Notes: generated from the sequence alone by a model not told the origin. A DNA stretch of 64,000 nt from RPQJ01 sp963732375 (GCA_963732375.1 CAVSZE010000012.1:124001-188000); one strand, 5' to 3'; shown: positions 7,473 to 17,766, counted from the first letter of the stretch. Numbers and translations: made by a program.

Positions 7473-8477
7473 ATGAAGTTGTGGCAGAAATTTGCGGTCC
7501 CGGCGCTGTTCGTCGGTGTCATTGCGGTTGGCGCGCCAGGGCAGGTAATGGCCCAGGCCGCTTCAATCAAGATCGACGGCTCGAGCACCGTGTTCCCGAT
7601 CTCCGAGGCCCTGGCCGAGGAATTCCAGATCTCGAAGCGTGGCAAGGTCCACGTGACGGTCGGCATCGCCGGCTCGGGCGGCGGCTTCAAGAAGTTCTGC
7701 CGCGGCGAGACCGACATCTCGAACGCCTCGCGGCCGATCCTGGCCGAGGAAATGGAAGCCTGCCGAAAGGCCGGCATCTCCTACATGGAACTGCCGATCG
7801 CGTTCGACGCGCTGACCGTAGTGATCAACCCGGCCAACACCTGGGTCAAGTCGATGACGGTCGCGGAGCTGAAGAAGATCTGGGAGCCGGGCGCCCAGGG
7901 CCGCATCATGAACTGGAACCAGGTGCGTTCCGGGTTCCCGTCCGAGAAGCTTTCGCTGTTCGGGCCGGGCACGGATTCGGGCACCTTCGACTACTTCACT
8001 GAAGCGGTGAACGGCAAGGCCAAGGCGAGCCGCGCCGACTACACGGCCAGCGAGGACGACAACACGCTGGTGCAGGGCGTAGAGAACAGCAAGGGCGGGC
8101 TCGGGTACTTCGGATTCGCGTATTACGCAGCTCACAAGGACAAGCTGACGGCGGTGCCGATCGACGGTGGCAAGGGCCCGGTCATGCCGAGCGCCGAGAA
8201 TGTCGTCAACGGCACGTACCAGCCGCTGTCACGCCCGCTGTTCATGTACGTGAAGGTGTCGGCGGCGTCGCGGCCCGAGGTGCAGGAGTTCATCAAGTTC
8301 TGTCTGACCAATGGTCCCCAGTTCGTGTCGGAAGTGGGCTATGTGCCGCTGCCGGCTGCCGCGTACGCAACGGTGCTGCAGCACTTCAATGAGCGCAAGG
8401 CTGGCACGGTGTTCGGTGGTGTGCCCAAGGTGGGCCTCACGATCAACCAGCTGCTGACGATGGAACGCAAAGAGTGA
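7473..8477 (+). CDS. pstS: Phosphate ABC transporter periplasmic binding protein PstS
   Basis: A 334-residue secreted protein. ATG 7473 follows a GAGGG ribosome site and gives a signal peptide ending near VMAQA. The mature part starts with IKIDGSSTVFPI and has GSGGGFKKFCRGETDISNASRP and GPGTDSGTFDYF, which are the phosphate-binding loops of the PstS/SphX family (Ser, Arg and Asp ligands). It captures phosphate in the periplasm for PstCA. It belongs to the larger PstS type with a C-terminal extension (AAYATVLQHFNERKAG). A stem-loop with AATTTT follows at 8504-8540, likely allowing PstS to be made in excess over the membrane parts. Confidence 0.95.
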   Translation: MKLWQKFAVPALFVGVIAVGAPGQVMAQAASIKIDGSSTVFPISEALAEEFQISKRGKVHVTVGIAGSGGGFKKFCRGETDISNASRPILAEEMEACRKAGISYMELPIAFDALTVVINPANTWVKSMTVAELKKIWEPGAQGRIMNWNQVRSGFPSEKLSLFGPGTDSGTFDYFTEAVNGKAKASRADYTASEDDNTLVQGVENSKGGLGYFGFAYYAAHKDKLTAVPIDGGKGPVMPSAENVVNGTYQPLSRPLFMYVKVSAASRPEVQEFIKFCLTNGPQFVSEVGYVPLPAAAYATVLQHFNERKAGTVFGGVPKVGLTINQLLTMERKE

Positions 8478-8503
8478 CCTGCAGCCTCGCGCTGTGATTC
8501 GAA

Positions 8504-8540
8504 GCGGGGAGGCGCCGGAAACGGCCCTCCCCGCAATTTT
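8504..8540 (+). terminator. Terminator or attenuator between pstS and pstC
   Basis: A 9-bp GC stem (8504-8512 with 8526-8534) continues, after a single bulged C at 8513, into a 4-bp inner stem closing a GAAA loop (8518-8521). AATTTT follows directly. It starts 26 bases after the pstS stop and 87 before pstC, where partial termination would raise PstS over PstCAB. Confidence 0.8.
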
Positions 8541-8626
8541 ACCAAGACAAGGTCGCGCGCATCGCCTGATGCCGCTAGACTTTCGCCCGCTGGGGCACGG
8601 CAAAGAGCGGGAAGGGTGGTTCGGTC

Positions 8627-9553
8627 ATGAGCCGTTCAAAAGCGCTGGATTCAAGGGGCGCGTTTGCGTCGCTTGCCTACCGCAAGACTCGCGACCGGAT
8701 CGTCGAGTTCGTGCTGATGCTTTCCGGCCTGGTGGCGGTGTTCACGACGGTCGCCATCGTGTTCATCCTGCTGAAGGAATCGGCCGCATTCTTCGATCAC
8801 GTGACGATCCGTGAGTTCCTCACGGACACCATGTGGACGCCGCTGTTCGCGGACGCGCACTACGGCATCATGCCGCTGGTGGCGGGGACGCTGACCGTCA
8901 CCGGGGTCGCGCTCGCGGTTGCGATCCCGCTTGGCACCATCATCGCGATATACCTGTCCGAATTCGCGCCTAACAGTCTGCGCGAGACCGTGAAACCCAT
9001 CCTCGAGCTGCTCGGTGCCGTGCCCACCGTCGTCTACGGTTATTTCGCGCTGCTGATCGTGACGCCGCTGCTGCAGAAGCTGATGCCCGAACTGCCGGGT
9101 TTCAACATGCTCAGCCCAGGCCTGGTGATCGGCGTGATGATCGTGCCGTACGTCGCCTCGCTCAGCGAGGACGCGATGAGGGCCGTGCCACGTTACATGC
9201 GCGAAGGCTCCTACGCGATGGGCGCGACGAGATACCAGACCGCGCTCGGAGTCGTGGTGCCCGGCGCCTTCTCGGGCATCGCGGCGGCCTATATCCTCGG
9301 GATCTCGCGCGCGATCGGTGAAACCATGGTGGTGGCGATCGCCGCGGGCATGCAGCCCAACCTCTCGTTCAACCCGACCGAGCCTTCGCAGACCATTACT
9401 GCCTACATCGTGCAGGTGAGCCTCGGTGACCTGCCGCACGGCAGCATCGGCTACCAGAGCATCTTCGCCGCGGGGCTGGTGTTGATGCTGATGACGCTGG
9501 TGTTCAACGTGCTGGGCTTTTTCCTCACTCGCAAGTTCCGCGAGGCGTATTGA
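8627..9553 (+). CDS. pstC: Phosphate ABC transporter permease PstC
   Basis: A 308-residue inner-membrane permease with six membrane helices. The first helix follows a basic stretch (about residues 30-55); the binding-protein-dependent transport region has the EAA-like loop with EGSYAMGATRYQTALGVVVPGAFSGI (written here in parts: EGSYAMGATRYQ, then VVPGAFSGI), which contacts PstB. The periplasmic insertion before helix 2 and the EFAPNSLRETVKP segment are typical of PstC. It forms the phosphate channel with PstA. It starts at ATG 8627 after a purine-rich GGGAAGGG region, and its stop shares one base with the pstA start. Confidence 0.95.
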   Translation: MSRSKALDSRGAFASLAYRKTRDRIVEFVLMLSGLVAVFTTVAIVFILLKESAAFFDHVTIREFLTDTMWTPLFADAHYGIMPLVAGTLTVTGVALAVAIPLGTIIAIYLSEFAPNSLRETVKPILELLGAVPTVVYGYFALLIVTPLLQKLMPELPGFNMLSPGLVIGVMIVPYVASLSEDAMRAVPRYMREGSYAMGATRYQTALGVVVPGAFSGIAAAYILGISRAIGETMVVAIAAGMQPNLSFNPTEPSQTITAYIVQVSLGDLPHGSIGYQSIFAAGLVLMLMTLVFNVLGFFLTRKFREAY

Positions 9554-10485
9554 TGGCCGCCAATGCGCAGATGACGCTCGACGAAATCCGCCGCGGCCTT
9601 GGATGGCGCAAGCAGGTGGACAAGCTGTTCGTGATCCTCGGGCTGCTGATCATGATCGGCTGCCTCGGGATACTCGCGTACCTTTTCCTGGACCTGGTGC
9701 GCGACGGCGCGCAGCGGTTCGGCTGGAAGTTCTTCGCGAACTTCCCGTCCCGCAAGGCGGAGAACGCCGGCATCCTGTCGCCCGCGGTGGGTACCTCGCT
9801 GATCATGGTCGTGACGGCGCTGGTCTCGCTGCCGGTTGGCGTGGCAGCAGCGATCTACCTCGAGGAATACGCGCCGAAGAACTGGTTCACCGGCATCATC
9901 GAGATCAACGTCACCAATCTCGCCGGCGTGCCCTCGATCGTCTACGGCCTGCTTGCGCTCGGGCTCTTCGTCTACCAGTTCGGGCTCGGACAGAGCATCC
10001 TGACGGCCGGACTGACGCTGGCGCTGCTGATCCTGCCGATCGTGATCGTCGCCACCCGCGAGTCACTGCGCGCGGTGCCAAAGGCCATCCGCGAAGCGGC
10101 CTACGGGCTCGGCGCGACGCGCTGGGAAGTCACCAAGGACCACGTGCTGCCGTATTCGACCGGCGGCATCCTCACCGGCCTGATCCTCGGCCTGTCTCGC
10201 GCCATCGGCGAGACTGCGCCGATCATCACCATCGGCGCACTGGCGTTCATCGCGTTCCTGCCGCCATCGCCAATCACCGGAACGTTCCCGTTCCTCAGTT
10301 TCGAGTGGCTCAAGAGCGAATTCACGGCGATGCCGATCCAGATGTTCAACTGGGTCTCCCGCCCCGACCAGGCTTTCCAGTCGAACGCGGCGGCAGCAGG
10401 CGCGGTCCTGCTCGGCATGACGCTGCTGATGAACACGATCGCGATCGTGATCCGCTATCGCTTCCGCAAGAGAATCAACTGGTGA
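9553..10485 (+). CDS. pstA: Phosphate ABC transporter permease PstA
   Basis: A 310-residue inner-membrane permease, partner of PstC. It has six predicted helices, the YLEEYAPKNWFTGIIEINV segment typical of PstA, and the cytoplasmic EAA loop with EAAYGLGATRWEVTKDHVLP. ATG 9553 overlaps the pstC stop by one base; a TTG three bases earlier is possible but less likely. An N-terminal cytoplasmic stretch of about 25 residues precedes helix 1. The end overlaps the region where pstB begins, so pstC-pstA-pstB look translationally coupled. Confidence 0.95.
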   Translation: MAANAQMTLDEIRRGLGWRKQVDKLFVILGLLIMIGCLGILAYLFLDLVRDGAQRFGWKFFANFPSRKAENAGILSPAVGTSLIMVVTALVSLPVGVAAAIYLEEYAPKNWFTGIIEINVTNLAGVPSIVYGLLALGLFVYQFGLGQSILTAGLTLALLILPIVIVATRESLRAVPKAIREAAYGLGATRWEVTKDHVLPYSTGGILTGLILGLSRAIGETAPIITIGALAFIAFLPPSPITGTFPFLSFEWLKSEFTAMPIQMFNWVSRPDQAFQSNAAAAGAVLLGMTLLMNTIAIVIRYRFRKRINW

Positions 10486-10490
10486 GCGAC

Positions 10491-11387
10491 ATGGAAGCGA
10501 CTGCAACCCCACACGCCGTATCCCGCTCCAACGAGGCAGCATCCATGCAAGGTGACACCGATGCCCGGCAGTCCGGGACTCCTTCGGTTTCCATCAATAT
10601 GGAAGACCGCAAGCCGCTCCGCGCGAACCCGCCGAAGGCGTCCGCCGAGAAGCTCGATTTCTGGTACGGCTCGAACCATGCGCTGAAAAACATCAACATC
10701 TCGATACCGGAAAACCAGGTCACCGCGTTGATCGGGCCGTCGGGTTGCGGCAAGAGCACGTTCCTGCGCTGCTTCAACCGCATGCACGACCTTCAGCCGC
10801 ATACCAGATACGCGGGCGCCGTCATGCTGCGTCCGGACAACGTCAACCTGGTGGGCCCGGAGACGGACCCGATCGAGGTTCGCATGCGCATCGGGATGGT
10901 GTTCCAGAAGCCGAACCCGTTCCCGAAGACCGTGTTCGAGAACGTGGCCTACGGCCTGCGGCTGCGCGGGGTTCGCAACCGGTCCGACCTCGGCGAGCGT
11001 GTCGAAAAGGCTCTGCGGGGCGCGGCGATCTGGGACGAGGTAAAGGACCGGCTCGACGACTCGGCGCTGGCGCTCTCAGGCGGACAGATGCAGCGAGTGT
11101 GCATCGCGCGAGCGCTGGCCACAGAGCCGGAAATCCTGCTGTTCGACGAGCCCACCTCGGCACTCGACCCGATTGCAACGGCCAAGATCGAGGAGCTGAT
11201 CACCGAGTTGCGCCAGCGGGTCACGGTCCTGATCGTCACGCACAACATGCAGCAGGCCGCGCGCGTGTCGGATTTCACGGCCTTCATGTACCTGGGCGAG
11301 CTGGTCGAAGTCGACGCCACCTCGAAGATCTTCACCAACCCGGCGAAGAAGGCCACCGAGGACTACATCACCGGCCGTTACGGCTGA
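10491..11387 (+). CDS. pstB: Phosphate ABC transporter ATP-binding protein PstB
   Basis: The ATPase of the Pst transporter, 298 residues from ATG 10491. It shows Walker A GPSGCGKST (about 82-90), the Q-loop MVFQKPNPFPKTVFENV, the signature LSGGQMQR (about 194-201), Walker B ILLFDEPTSALDP and the switch histidine in VTHNMQQAAR. The ABC core is normal, but a polar, low-complexity N-terminal extension of about 45 residues precedes SAEKLDFWYG; most PstB proteins are about 255-265 long. Other in-frame starts are GTG 10482, which would overlap the pstA stop by 4 bases, and ATG 10545, which would shorten the extension to about 27 residues and has GAGG nearby. Besides transport, PstB relays the phosphate signal to PhoU. 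Confidence 0.95.
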   Translation: MEATATPHAVSRSNEAASMQGDTDARQSGTPSVSINMEDRKPLRANPPKASAEKLDFWYGSNHALKNINISIPENQVTALIGPSGCGKSTFLRCFNRMHDLQPHTRYAGAVMLRPDNVNLVGPETDPIEVRMRIGMVFQKPNPFPKTVFENVAYGLRLRGVRNRSDLGERVEKALRGAAIWDEVKDRLDDSALALSGGQMQRVCIARALATEPEILLFDEPTSALDPIATAKIEELITELRQRVTVLIVTHNMQQAARVSDFTAFMYLGELVEVDATSKIFTNPAKKATEDYITGRYG

Positions 11388-11397
11388 CGGAACGATC

Positions 11398-12173
11398 ATG
11401 CAGGTCGGAGAGCAGATCGAGGCAGCTTCGGGCGACGGACCTTTGCTGACGCGGGAGACTCCAGGCGGTGTCCTGGCGGGCGGCGGCGACCCGGTCGAGG
11501 GCCACACCTCGAAGACGGTGGAGCAGACGCTGATCGGCCTGCGAATGCAGGCCGTGGAGATGGGCGGCCTGGTCATCGACCAGGTGGGCGCCGCGGTGAA
11601 GTCGCTGCTCGAGCGCGACGCGCACCTGGCGGAGCTGGTGCTCTCGCGCGAGCCGCTGGTGAACGACTACGACGCCAGGCTCGACCGCGACAGCCTGACC
11701 TACATCGCGCTGCAGCAGCCGGTCGCGAACGACCTGCGCATGGCGCGCGCAGTGGCGCGCGTCGGCCTCGAGCTCGAGCGCGTCGGCGACGAGTCGAAGA
11801 AGATTGCGCGTTTCGCGCTGCAGCTCGGCGCGGCGTCGGCGGGAGACCCGGTGGTCGCAGTCGCGCGTTACCTGCGGCACATGGCCGACCTCTCGATGGG
11901 CATGCTGCGCAACGCCGTGCGTGCGCTCGACGAGAGCGATGCCGGGCTGGCGACGGAAGTGCTGGCACGGGACAGGGAACTCGATCGTGAGTACGCCACC
12001 GCGCTGCGGCAGCTGATGTCCTACGTGATGCAGGACCACCAGTTCCTGAAACCCACCATCGACACGATGTTCGCGTTGAAGGGGCTCGAGCGCGTGGGCG
12101 ACCACGCCAAGAACGTCGCGGAGCAGGTGCTCTATATGCTGGACGGCGGAAAGCCCGCCGGACCCCGGGCCGG

Positions 12174-12177
<4 letters not shown>
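11398..12177 (+). CDS. phoU: PhoU-family phosphate regulator (second copy)
   Basis: A 259-residue PhoU-family protein 10 bases after pstB, the classical phoU position. Its two repeats carry GLELERVGDESKKIARF and GLERVGDHAKNVAEQV. It differs from the copy at 4828 by a poorly conserved N-terminal extension of about 40 residues (glycine- and glutamate-rich) before VEQTLIGLRMQAVEMG, and by Glu-Ser in place of Glu-Ala in the first metal motif. Its place in the pst operon suggests it works with PstB. Its TAG stop lies in a CTAG palindrome that also holds the stop of the convergent dapD. Confidence 0.9.
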
Positions 12178-13009
<832 letters not shown>

Positions 13010-13013
<4 letters not shown>

Positions 13014-15727
13014 GTGGTTCCCATCCTGGCCGCGTTCGGCAGGTCGAGCGCGAGGTGCAGTTGTTCCTCGAGGCGCAGGCGCGCGTCCTCGGCCAGAGGC
13101 CGGCCGTTCTCGTCGGCCACGTAGAACACGTCCTCGGCGCGCTCGCCGATGGTCATGATGCGCGCGGTCACCACGTCGACACGCTCGGCGAGCAGCACCT
13201 TGCCGACCTCGGACAGCAGTCCCGGGCGGTCGCCCGCGATCAGTTCGATGATGGTGCGCTGGCGCTCGGGGTCGTCGGCGAACGTGATCTGCGTCGGCGT
13301 GGAGAACATCCGCACCTGGCGGGGTGCTCGCCGGGTGACTTCCGGCCAGGTCCCGCCAGGTCCCTGCAGCGCACGCCACAGCTGGCGCTCGATCTCGTGG
13401 GCGCGCTGGCGGTCCGTGATCGGCGCGCCGGTGTCCTCGAGCACCAGGTAAGTGTCGAGGCTCAGTCCACCTTCGAGCGGTGTGATGCGCGCGTCGAGGA
13501 TGTTCAATCCCATCTGGTCGAGCAACGCGGTGGTGCGGGCGAAATTCTGCTGCGTGTGCCTCATGAACGTCAGCACCGCGTTGCCGCCGCGCTCCGGCGC
13601 ATCGCGCACCGCGACCAGCGGTGAGGCGTCGCCGGGTTCACGGTCGGCGATCAGCCGCGAGTGCCAGGCGATCTCCGGCGGCGTGTGCTTCAGGAAATAC
13701 TCGTCGCCGAGCTTCGACCAGGCGAGCTCGGCGCGTTCCGGGTCGCCGCCGTCCCGGGCAATGAGCTCCCGCGCCGCGGTGCGCGTTTCGGCCACGAGTT
13801 CGTCCTTGTCCACCGGTGCCTCGAGCCCGCGCCGCAGCGCGCGCTTGGTGCGCTCGTAGAAGTCGTGGAACAGCGAGGAGCGCCAGGAATTCCACAGCTT
13901 CGGGTTGGTGCCCCGCACGTCGGCCACGGTGAGGACGTAGAGATAGTCGAGGTGCTTCCGGTCGCCGACCAGTTGCGCGAAGTCACGGATCACGCTCGGG
14001 TCGGAGATGTCCTTTTTCTGCGCGGTGACGGAGAAGACCAGGTGGTTGCGCACCAGCCAGGCGACCAGCCTGGCGTCGTAGCGTGAGAGCCCCTGCTCGA
14101 GGCAGAAGGCCTCGGCATCGACGGCGCCGAGCTCGGAGTGGTCACCGCCGCGCCCCTTGGCGATGTCGTGGAACAGCGCCGCAAGCAGCACGATCTCGGG
14201 GCGCGGCAGCGACTGCATCAGGCGCGACAGGTCCGGGAATTCCTTTTCGAACTGCGGCAATGTGAGGCGCCGCAGGTTGCGGACCACGAACAGCGTGTGC
14301 GCGTCCACGGTGTAGGCGTGGAACAGGTCGTACTGCATGCGGCCGACGATGCGGCCGAAGGCCGGGATGTAGCGGCCGAGCACGCCGTAGAGGTTCATGC
14401 GCCGGAGCTCGTGCGTCACGCCGGCCGGCGCGCGCAGCAGGTCGAGGAACAGGCGGTGATTGCGCGGGTGCTGGCGGAACTCCTCGTCGATCAGCCACAG
14501 GTGCCGGCCGAGCGAGCGGATGGTCGCGGCGCGCACACCGCGCAGCCGCGGATGGTCCTGCATCAGGCGGAACAGCTCGAGGATCGCCGACGGCTGCCGG
14601 GCGAAGACGTCGTCCGAGGTCACCTCGAGGTAGTCGCCGCGAATCTGGAAGCGCGAGTCCAGCGGCACCACCGGCGCGGGATCGGCGAGGATGGCCTCGC
14701 GGAACAGCTGCAGCAGCATCTCGTTCAGCAGGCTCACGTCCATGACCGTGCGGTAGTAGCGCTGCATGAACTGTTCGACCGCGAGCGTGTAGGCCGCGTC
14801 CTCGTAGCCGAACATCCGGGCGATGCGGGCCTGGTGGTCGAACAGCAGCCGGTCCTCGCGCCGCCCGGTCAGCGAGTGCAGCGCGAATCGCACTTTCCAC
14901 AGGAAGGCCTGCGCAGTGCGGAGCTTGCGCAGCTCGCCGGCGGTGAGGAAACCGTGCTCGACCAGTTCGTCGAAGGTGCCGGCCCCGAAGTGGCGCTTGG
15001 CGACCCAGCCGATGGTCTGGATGTCGCGCAGTCCGCCCGGGCTGGTCTTGACGTTCGGCTCAAGGTTGTAGGCGGTGTCGTGGTGGCGATGGTGGCGCGC
15101 CTGCTGCTCGGCGACCTTGGCCTCGAAGAAGGCCCGCGACGACCAGATGCTGTCCTGCCCGAGCGCGCGGCGCATCGCCTGGAACAGGTGCTCCGGCCCG
15201 GCCAGCAGGCGCGCCTCGATCAGCGTCGTGGCCACGCTCACGTCCGCCGCGCTCTCGCGCTGGCAGTCGTCAATCGTGCGGACACTGTGGCCGACCTCGA
15301 GCCCGATGTCCCAGAGGAAGGTGAGGAAGCGCTCGATGCCCTCGTGGCCTTCCTCGGCGCCCGACTTCGGCAGCAGGATCAGCACGTCGATGTCGGAGCA
15401 GGGATGCAGTTCGCCCCGGCCAAAGCCGCCGACGGCCACGAGATCCACGTCCTTCGCCTGCGGCCCGGCGTGCATGACCCAGGCCGCGCGCAGCACCACG
15501 TCCACCATGCGGGCACGGTCTCGAACCAGCGTCTCGACGGGTTCGTCGTCCTGGAACCGATGCTCCAGGTTTGCCGCCCCTTCCTCGAGCGCCAGGCGGA
15601 ACGAGGCCGTGCGATCGTCGCCCGAGTTGAGCGCGCCCGGCAGTGTCTCGAGGAAGGGCCAGTCCGGCAGCGCGATTCGCCCCGAGGCTGCCTCGAAGTC
15701 CTCGACCTGTTCGGAGGGCGCGTTCAA
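13010..15727 (-). CDS. glnD: Bifunctional PII uridylyltransferase/uridylyl-removing enzyme
   Basis: A 905-residue nitrogen sensor that uridylylates PII when glutamine is low and removes UMP when it is high. The nucleotidyltransferase motif GGFGRGELHPCSDIDVLIL lies around residues 100-125. The HD domain (ALFHDIAKGRGGDHSE) is near 515-525, and two ACT glutamine-sensing domains lie at about 710-780 and 820-890. I chose TTG 15727, whose codon overlaps the map stop as TTGA; no in-frame ATG or GTG occurs before the conserved region, so the start is a rare codon or lies further inside. The length fits the family (E. coli 890). Confidence 0.93.
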
Positions 15728-16545
15728 GCCGGGGGCCGCTCGTCGGCCCCGAGCGTCAGCACCTCGAAGCCGGATTCCGTGACCAGGATCGTATGCTCCC
15801 ACTGTGCAGACAGCGTGTGATCCCGCGTGACGACGGTCCAGCCGTCGGGCAGCAGGCGCACCTCGCGGCGGCCGGCATTCACCATCGGCTCGATCGTGAA
15901 CGTCATGCCCGGCACGAAGCGCATGCCCGTCCCTGCGGTGCCGTAGTGCACCACCTGCGGGTCCTCGTGAAAGCCGCGGCCGATGCCGTGGCCGCAGTAC
16001 TCGCGCACGACGGAGTAGTGATTGGCCTCGACGAAGGCCTGGATGGAGGCGCCGATGTCCCCGAGCTGCGAGCCGGCCCGCACCGTTCCAATGCCGAGCC
16101 ACATCGCCTCGTAGGTCACGTCCACCAGCCGCTGCACGTGCGGCGGGACGCGTCCCACGCAGAACATGCGGCTCGAGTCGCCGTGGAAGCCATCCTTGAT
16201 GACCGTGACGTCGATGTTGACGATGTCGCCCTGCTTGAGCCGCCGGTCCCCCGGGATACCGTGGCAGACGACGTGGTTCACGGAAGTGCAGATAGACTTC
16301 GGGAAGCCGCGATAGTCGAGCGGGGCGGGCACGGCCTTCTGCACGTTCACGATGTAGTCGTGGCAGATGCGGTCGAGTTCGTCGGTGGCGACGCCCGCGA
16401 CCACGTGGGGCCCGATCATGTCGAGGACCTCCGCCGTGAGGCGCCCGGCGAGCCGCATCGCGTCCTGCTCGGCGGCTGTCTTGACGGAAACGCGTGAGGC
16501 GCTGTCGGGCTGCCCGTGGGTGGTCGCCTTCTCGGGGTGTTGCAT
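15724..16545 (-). CDS. map: Methionine aminopeptidase, type I
   Basis: A 273-residue enzyme that removes the initiator methionine. The five metal ligands of the pita-bread fold are visible: two Asp (NIDVTVIKDGFHGDSS), the His of YCGHGIGRGFHED, the Glu of FTIEPMVN and the last Glu of QWEHTILV. ATG 16545 gives about 18 residues before SVKTAAEQDAMRLAGR, slightly longer than in E. coli. A TTG at 16605 would extend the gene into the rpsB promoter and is unlikely. It is divergent from rpsB, as in many gammaproteobacteria, and coupled to glnD. Confidence 0.95.
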   Translation of the reverse strand: MQHPEKATTHGQPDSASRVSVKTAAEQDAMRLAGRLTAEVLDMIGPHVVAGVATDELDRICHDYIVNVQKAVPAPLDYRGFPKSICTSVNHVVCHGIPGDRRLKQGDIVNIDVTVIKDGFHGDSSRMFCVGRVPPHVQRLVDVTYEAMWLGIGTVRAGSQLGDIGASIQAFVEANHYSVVREYCGHGIGRGFHEDPQVVHYGTAGTGMRFVPGMTFTIEPMVNAGRREVRLLPDGWTVVTRDHTLSAQWEHTILVTESGFEVLTLGADERPPA

Positions 16546-16597
16546 GTCGGGGAGGTGCTTCCGGCGCCCGAGGGCAGGGCCCCGGGCGCGCAAGTGT

Positions 16598-16625
16598 TTG
16601 AACAAACGGAAACTTATGGTATAAA
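16598..16625 (+). promoter_or_regulatory. rpsB-tsf promoter
   Basis: TTGAAC (16598-16603) and TATAAA (16620-16625) are separated by 16 bases. A GC-rich discriminator (GCGCGGCC) follows, as in growth-rate-controlled ribosomal promoters. Transcription would start near 16632, leaving a leader of about 120 bases before rpsB. Confidence 0.75.
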
Positions 16626-16631
16626 GCGCGG

Positions 16632-16755
16632 CCTTTTTTCACAACCAAAACCGCACACGTACCGGCACATGTGGCTGGGTGCCTGCCAGGCCGAGAGGCC
16701 TCGCGGGTTGCCGCATGGGGTGCGTGGAGGCTTAACCCCACAAGGAGTTTTCGAT
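16632..16755 (+). ncRNA. Structured rpsB leader, probable S2-responsive (t44-like) element
   Basis: The 120-base leader contains a hairpin AGGCC-GAGA-GGCCT (16688-16701) with a GNRA loop. A second element near the start codon pairs GGGGT (16717-16721) with ACCCC (16735-16739). It ends with GGAGGCTTAACCCC, a stretch I recall as conserved before rpsB in gammaproteobacteria (Rfam t44 / rpsB leader), where S2 represses its own mRNA. A clear AAGGAG ribosome site follows at 16742-16747. The covariance model was not run. Confidence 0.5.
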
Positions 16756-17766
16756 ATGAGCAGCATGTCCATGCGGCAGATGCTTGAGGCGGGCGTCCAT
16801 TTCGGACACCAGACTCGCTTCTGGAACCCGAAGATGGCTCCCTTCATCTTCGGCGAGCGCAACCGGATCCACATCATCGATCTTGAGAAGACGCTGCCCC
16901 TCTACGTCGAGGCGGCTGGCTTCGTGAAGCACGTGGTCGCCGAGGGCGGGCGCGTGCTGTTCGTCGGCACCAAGCGCTCTGCACGCGACGCGATTGCGCG
17001 CGAGGCTGCGCGCTGCGGCATGCCCTGGGTGAGCCATCGCTGGCTCGGCGGCATGCTGACCAACTTCAAGACCATCCGGCAGTCGATCAAGCGGCTGGCC
17101 GAGATCGACGACCTTGCAGAGAGCGGCATGCTCGACCAGCGCAGCAAGCGCGAGGCGCAGATGGTGCGCCGCGAGCGCGAGAAGCTCGAGCGCAGCCTGG
17201 GCGGCATCAAGGAGATGGAAGGCCTGCCGGACGTGATGTTCGTCGTCGACGTCGGCCACGAGAACATCGCCATCCACGAGGCCCGCAAGCTCGGCATCCC
17301 GGTGGTCGCGGTGGTCGACACCAATTGCTCGCCGGAAGGCATCAGCTACGTGATCCCCGGCAACGACGACGCCATGCGCGCCATCGAGCTCTACGCGGGC
17401 GGCATCGCCGACGCGGTGCTCGAGGGCCGTTCAACGCTGCCCGAGGTGGCGGTGGGCGAAGACGAGTTCGTCGAGCTCGACGAGGAAGGCAAGCCGCGCG
17501 CCAAGGCTGGTCCGAAGCGCCGCGCCGCGCCGGTCCGCAAGAAGACGCCCGCTCGCCGCAAGCCGGAGGCGACCGACAGCGAGCCCGCGCACGACTCGGT
17601 TGCCGAACTTGCCGAGGCGGATCCCGAGGAGAGCCCCGAGGCATTCATGGCGCGCCGCGAAGCCGCGCGCAAGAAGGGCCCGGCGGCAGCTGCGCCGGTC
17701 GCTTCCGAAGCGCCGGCCGCCGCGGAGGCCCCCGCGCCTGCAGCCCCGGCTGCCGAGGGAGAGTAA
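16756..17766 (+). CDS. rpsB: 30S ribosomal protein S2 with long C-terminal tail
   Basis: Ribosomal protein S2, starting MSSMSMRQMLEAGVHFGHQTR. The conserved core ends near residue 235 (GGIADAVLEG). The protein is 336 residues, about 95 longer than E. coli S2 (241). The extra tail is charged and then alanine/proline/glutamate-rich (PVRKKTPARRKP, ESPEAFMARREAARKKGP, then a PAAAEAPAPAAPAAE run) and is probably disordered. GC and codon use in the tail look like the rest of the gene, and the frame is open to a TAA two bases before tsf, so it is not an obvious frameshift. ATG 16756 follows AAGGAG at ideal spacing. Confidence 0.96.
   Translation: MSSMSMRQMLEAGVHFGHQTRFWNPKMAPFIFGERNRIHIIDLEKTLPLYVEAAGFVKHVVAEGGRVLFVGTKRSARDAIAREAARCGMPWVSHRWLGGMLTNFKTIRQSIKRLAEIDDLAESGMLDQRSKREAQMVRREREKLERSLGGIKEMEGLPDVMFVVDVGHENIAIHEARKLGIPVVAVVDTNCSPEGISYVIPGNDDAMRAIELYAGGIADAVLEGRSTLPEVAVGEDEFVELDEEGKPRAKAGPKRRAAPVRKKTPARRKPEATDSEPAHDSVAELAEADPEESPEAFMARREAARKKGPAAAAPVASEAPAAAEAPAPAAPAAEGE

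Noticed and set aside
9603..11387. A plus-strand frame joining sequence within pstA to pstB as one 594-residue protein
   Set aside because: The first half is the wrong frame of pstA; PstB homology begins only after 10491.
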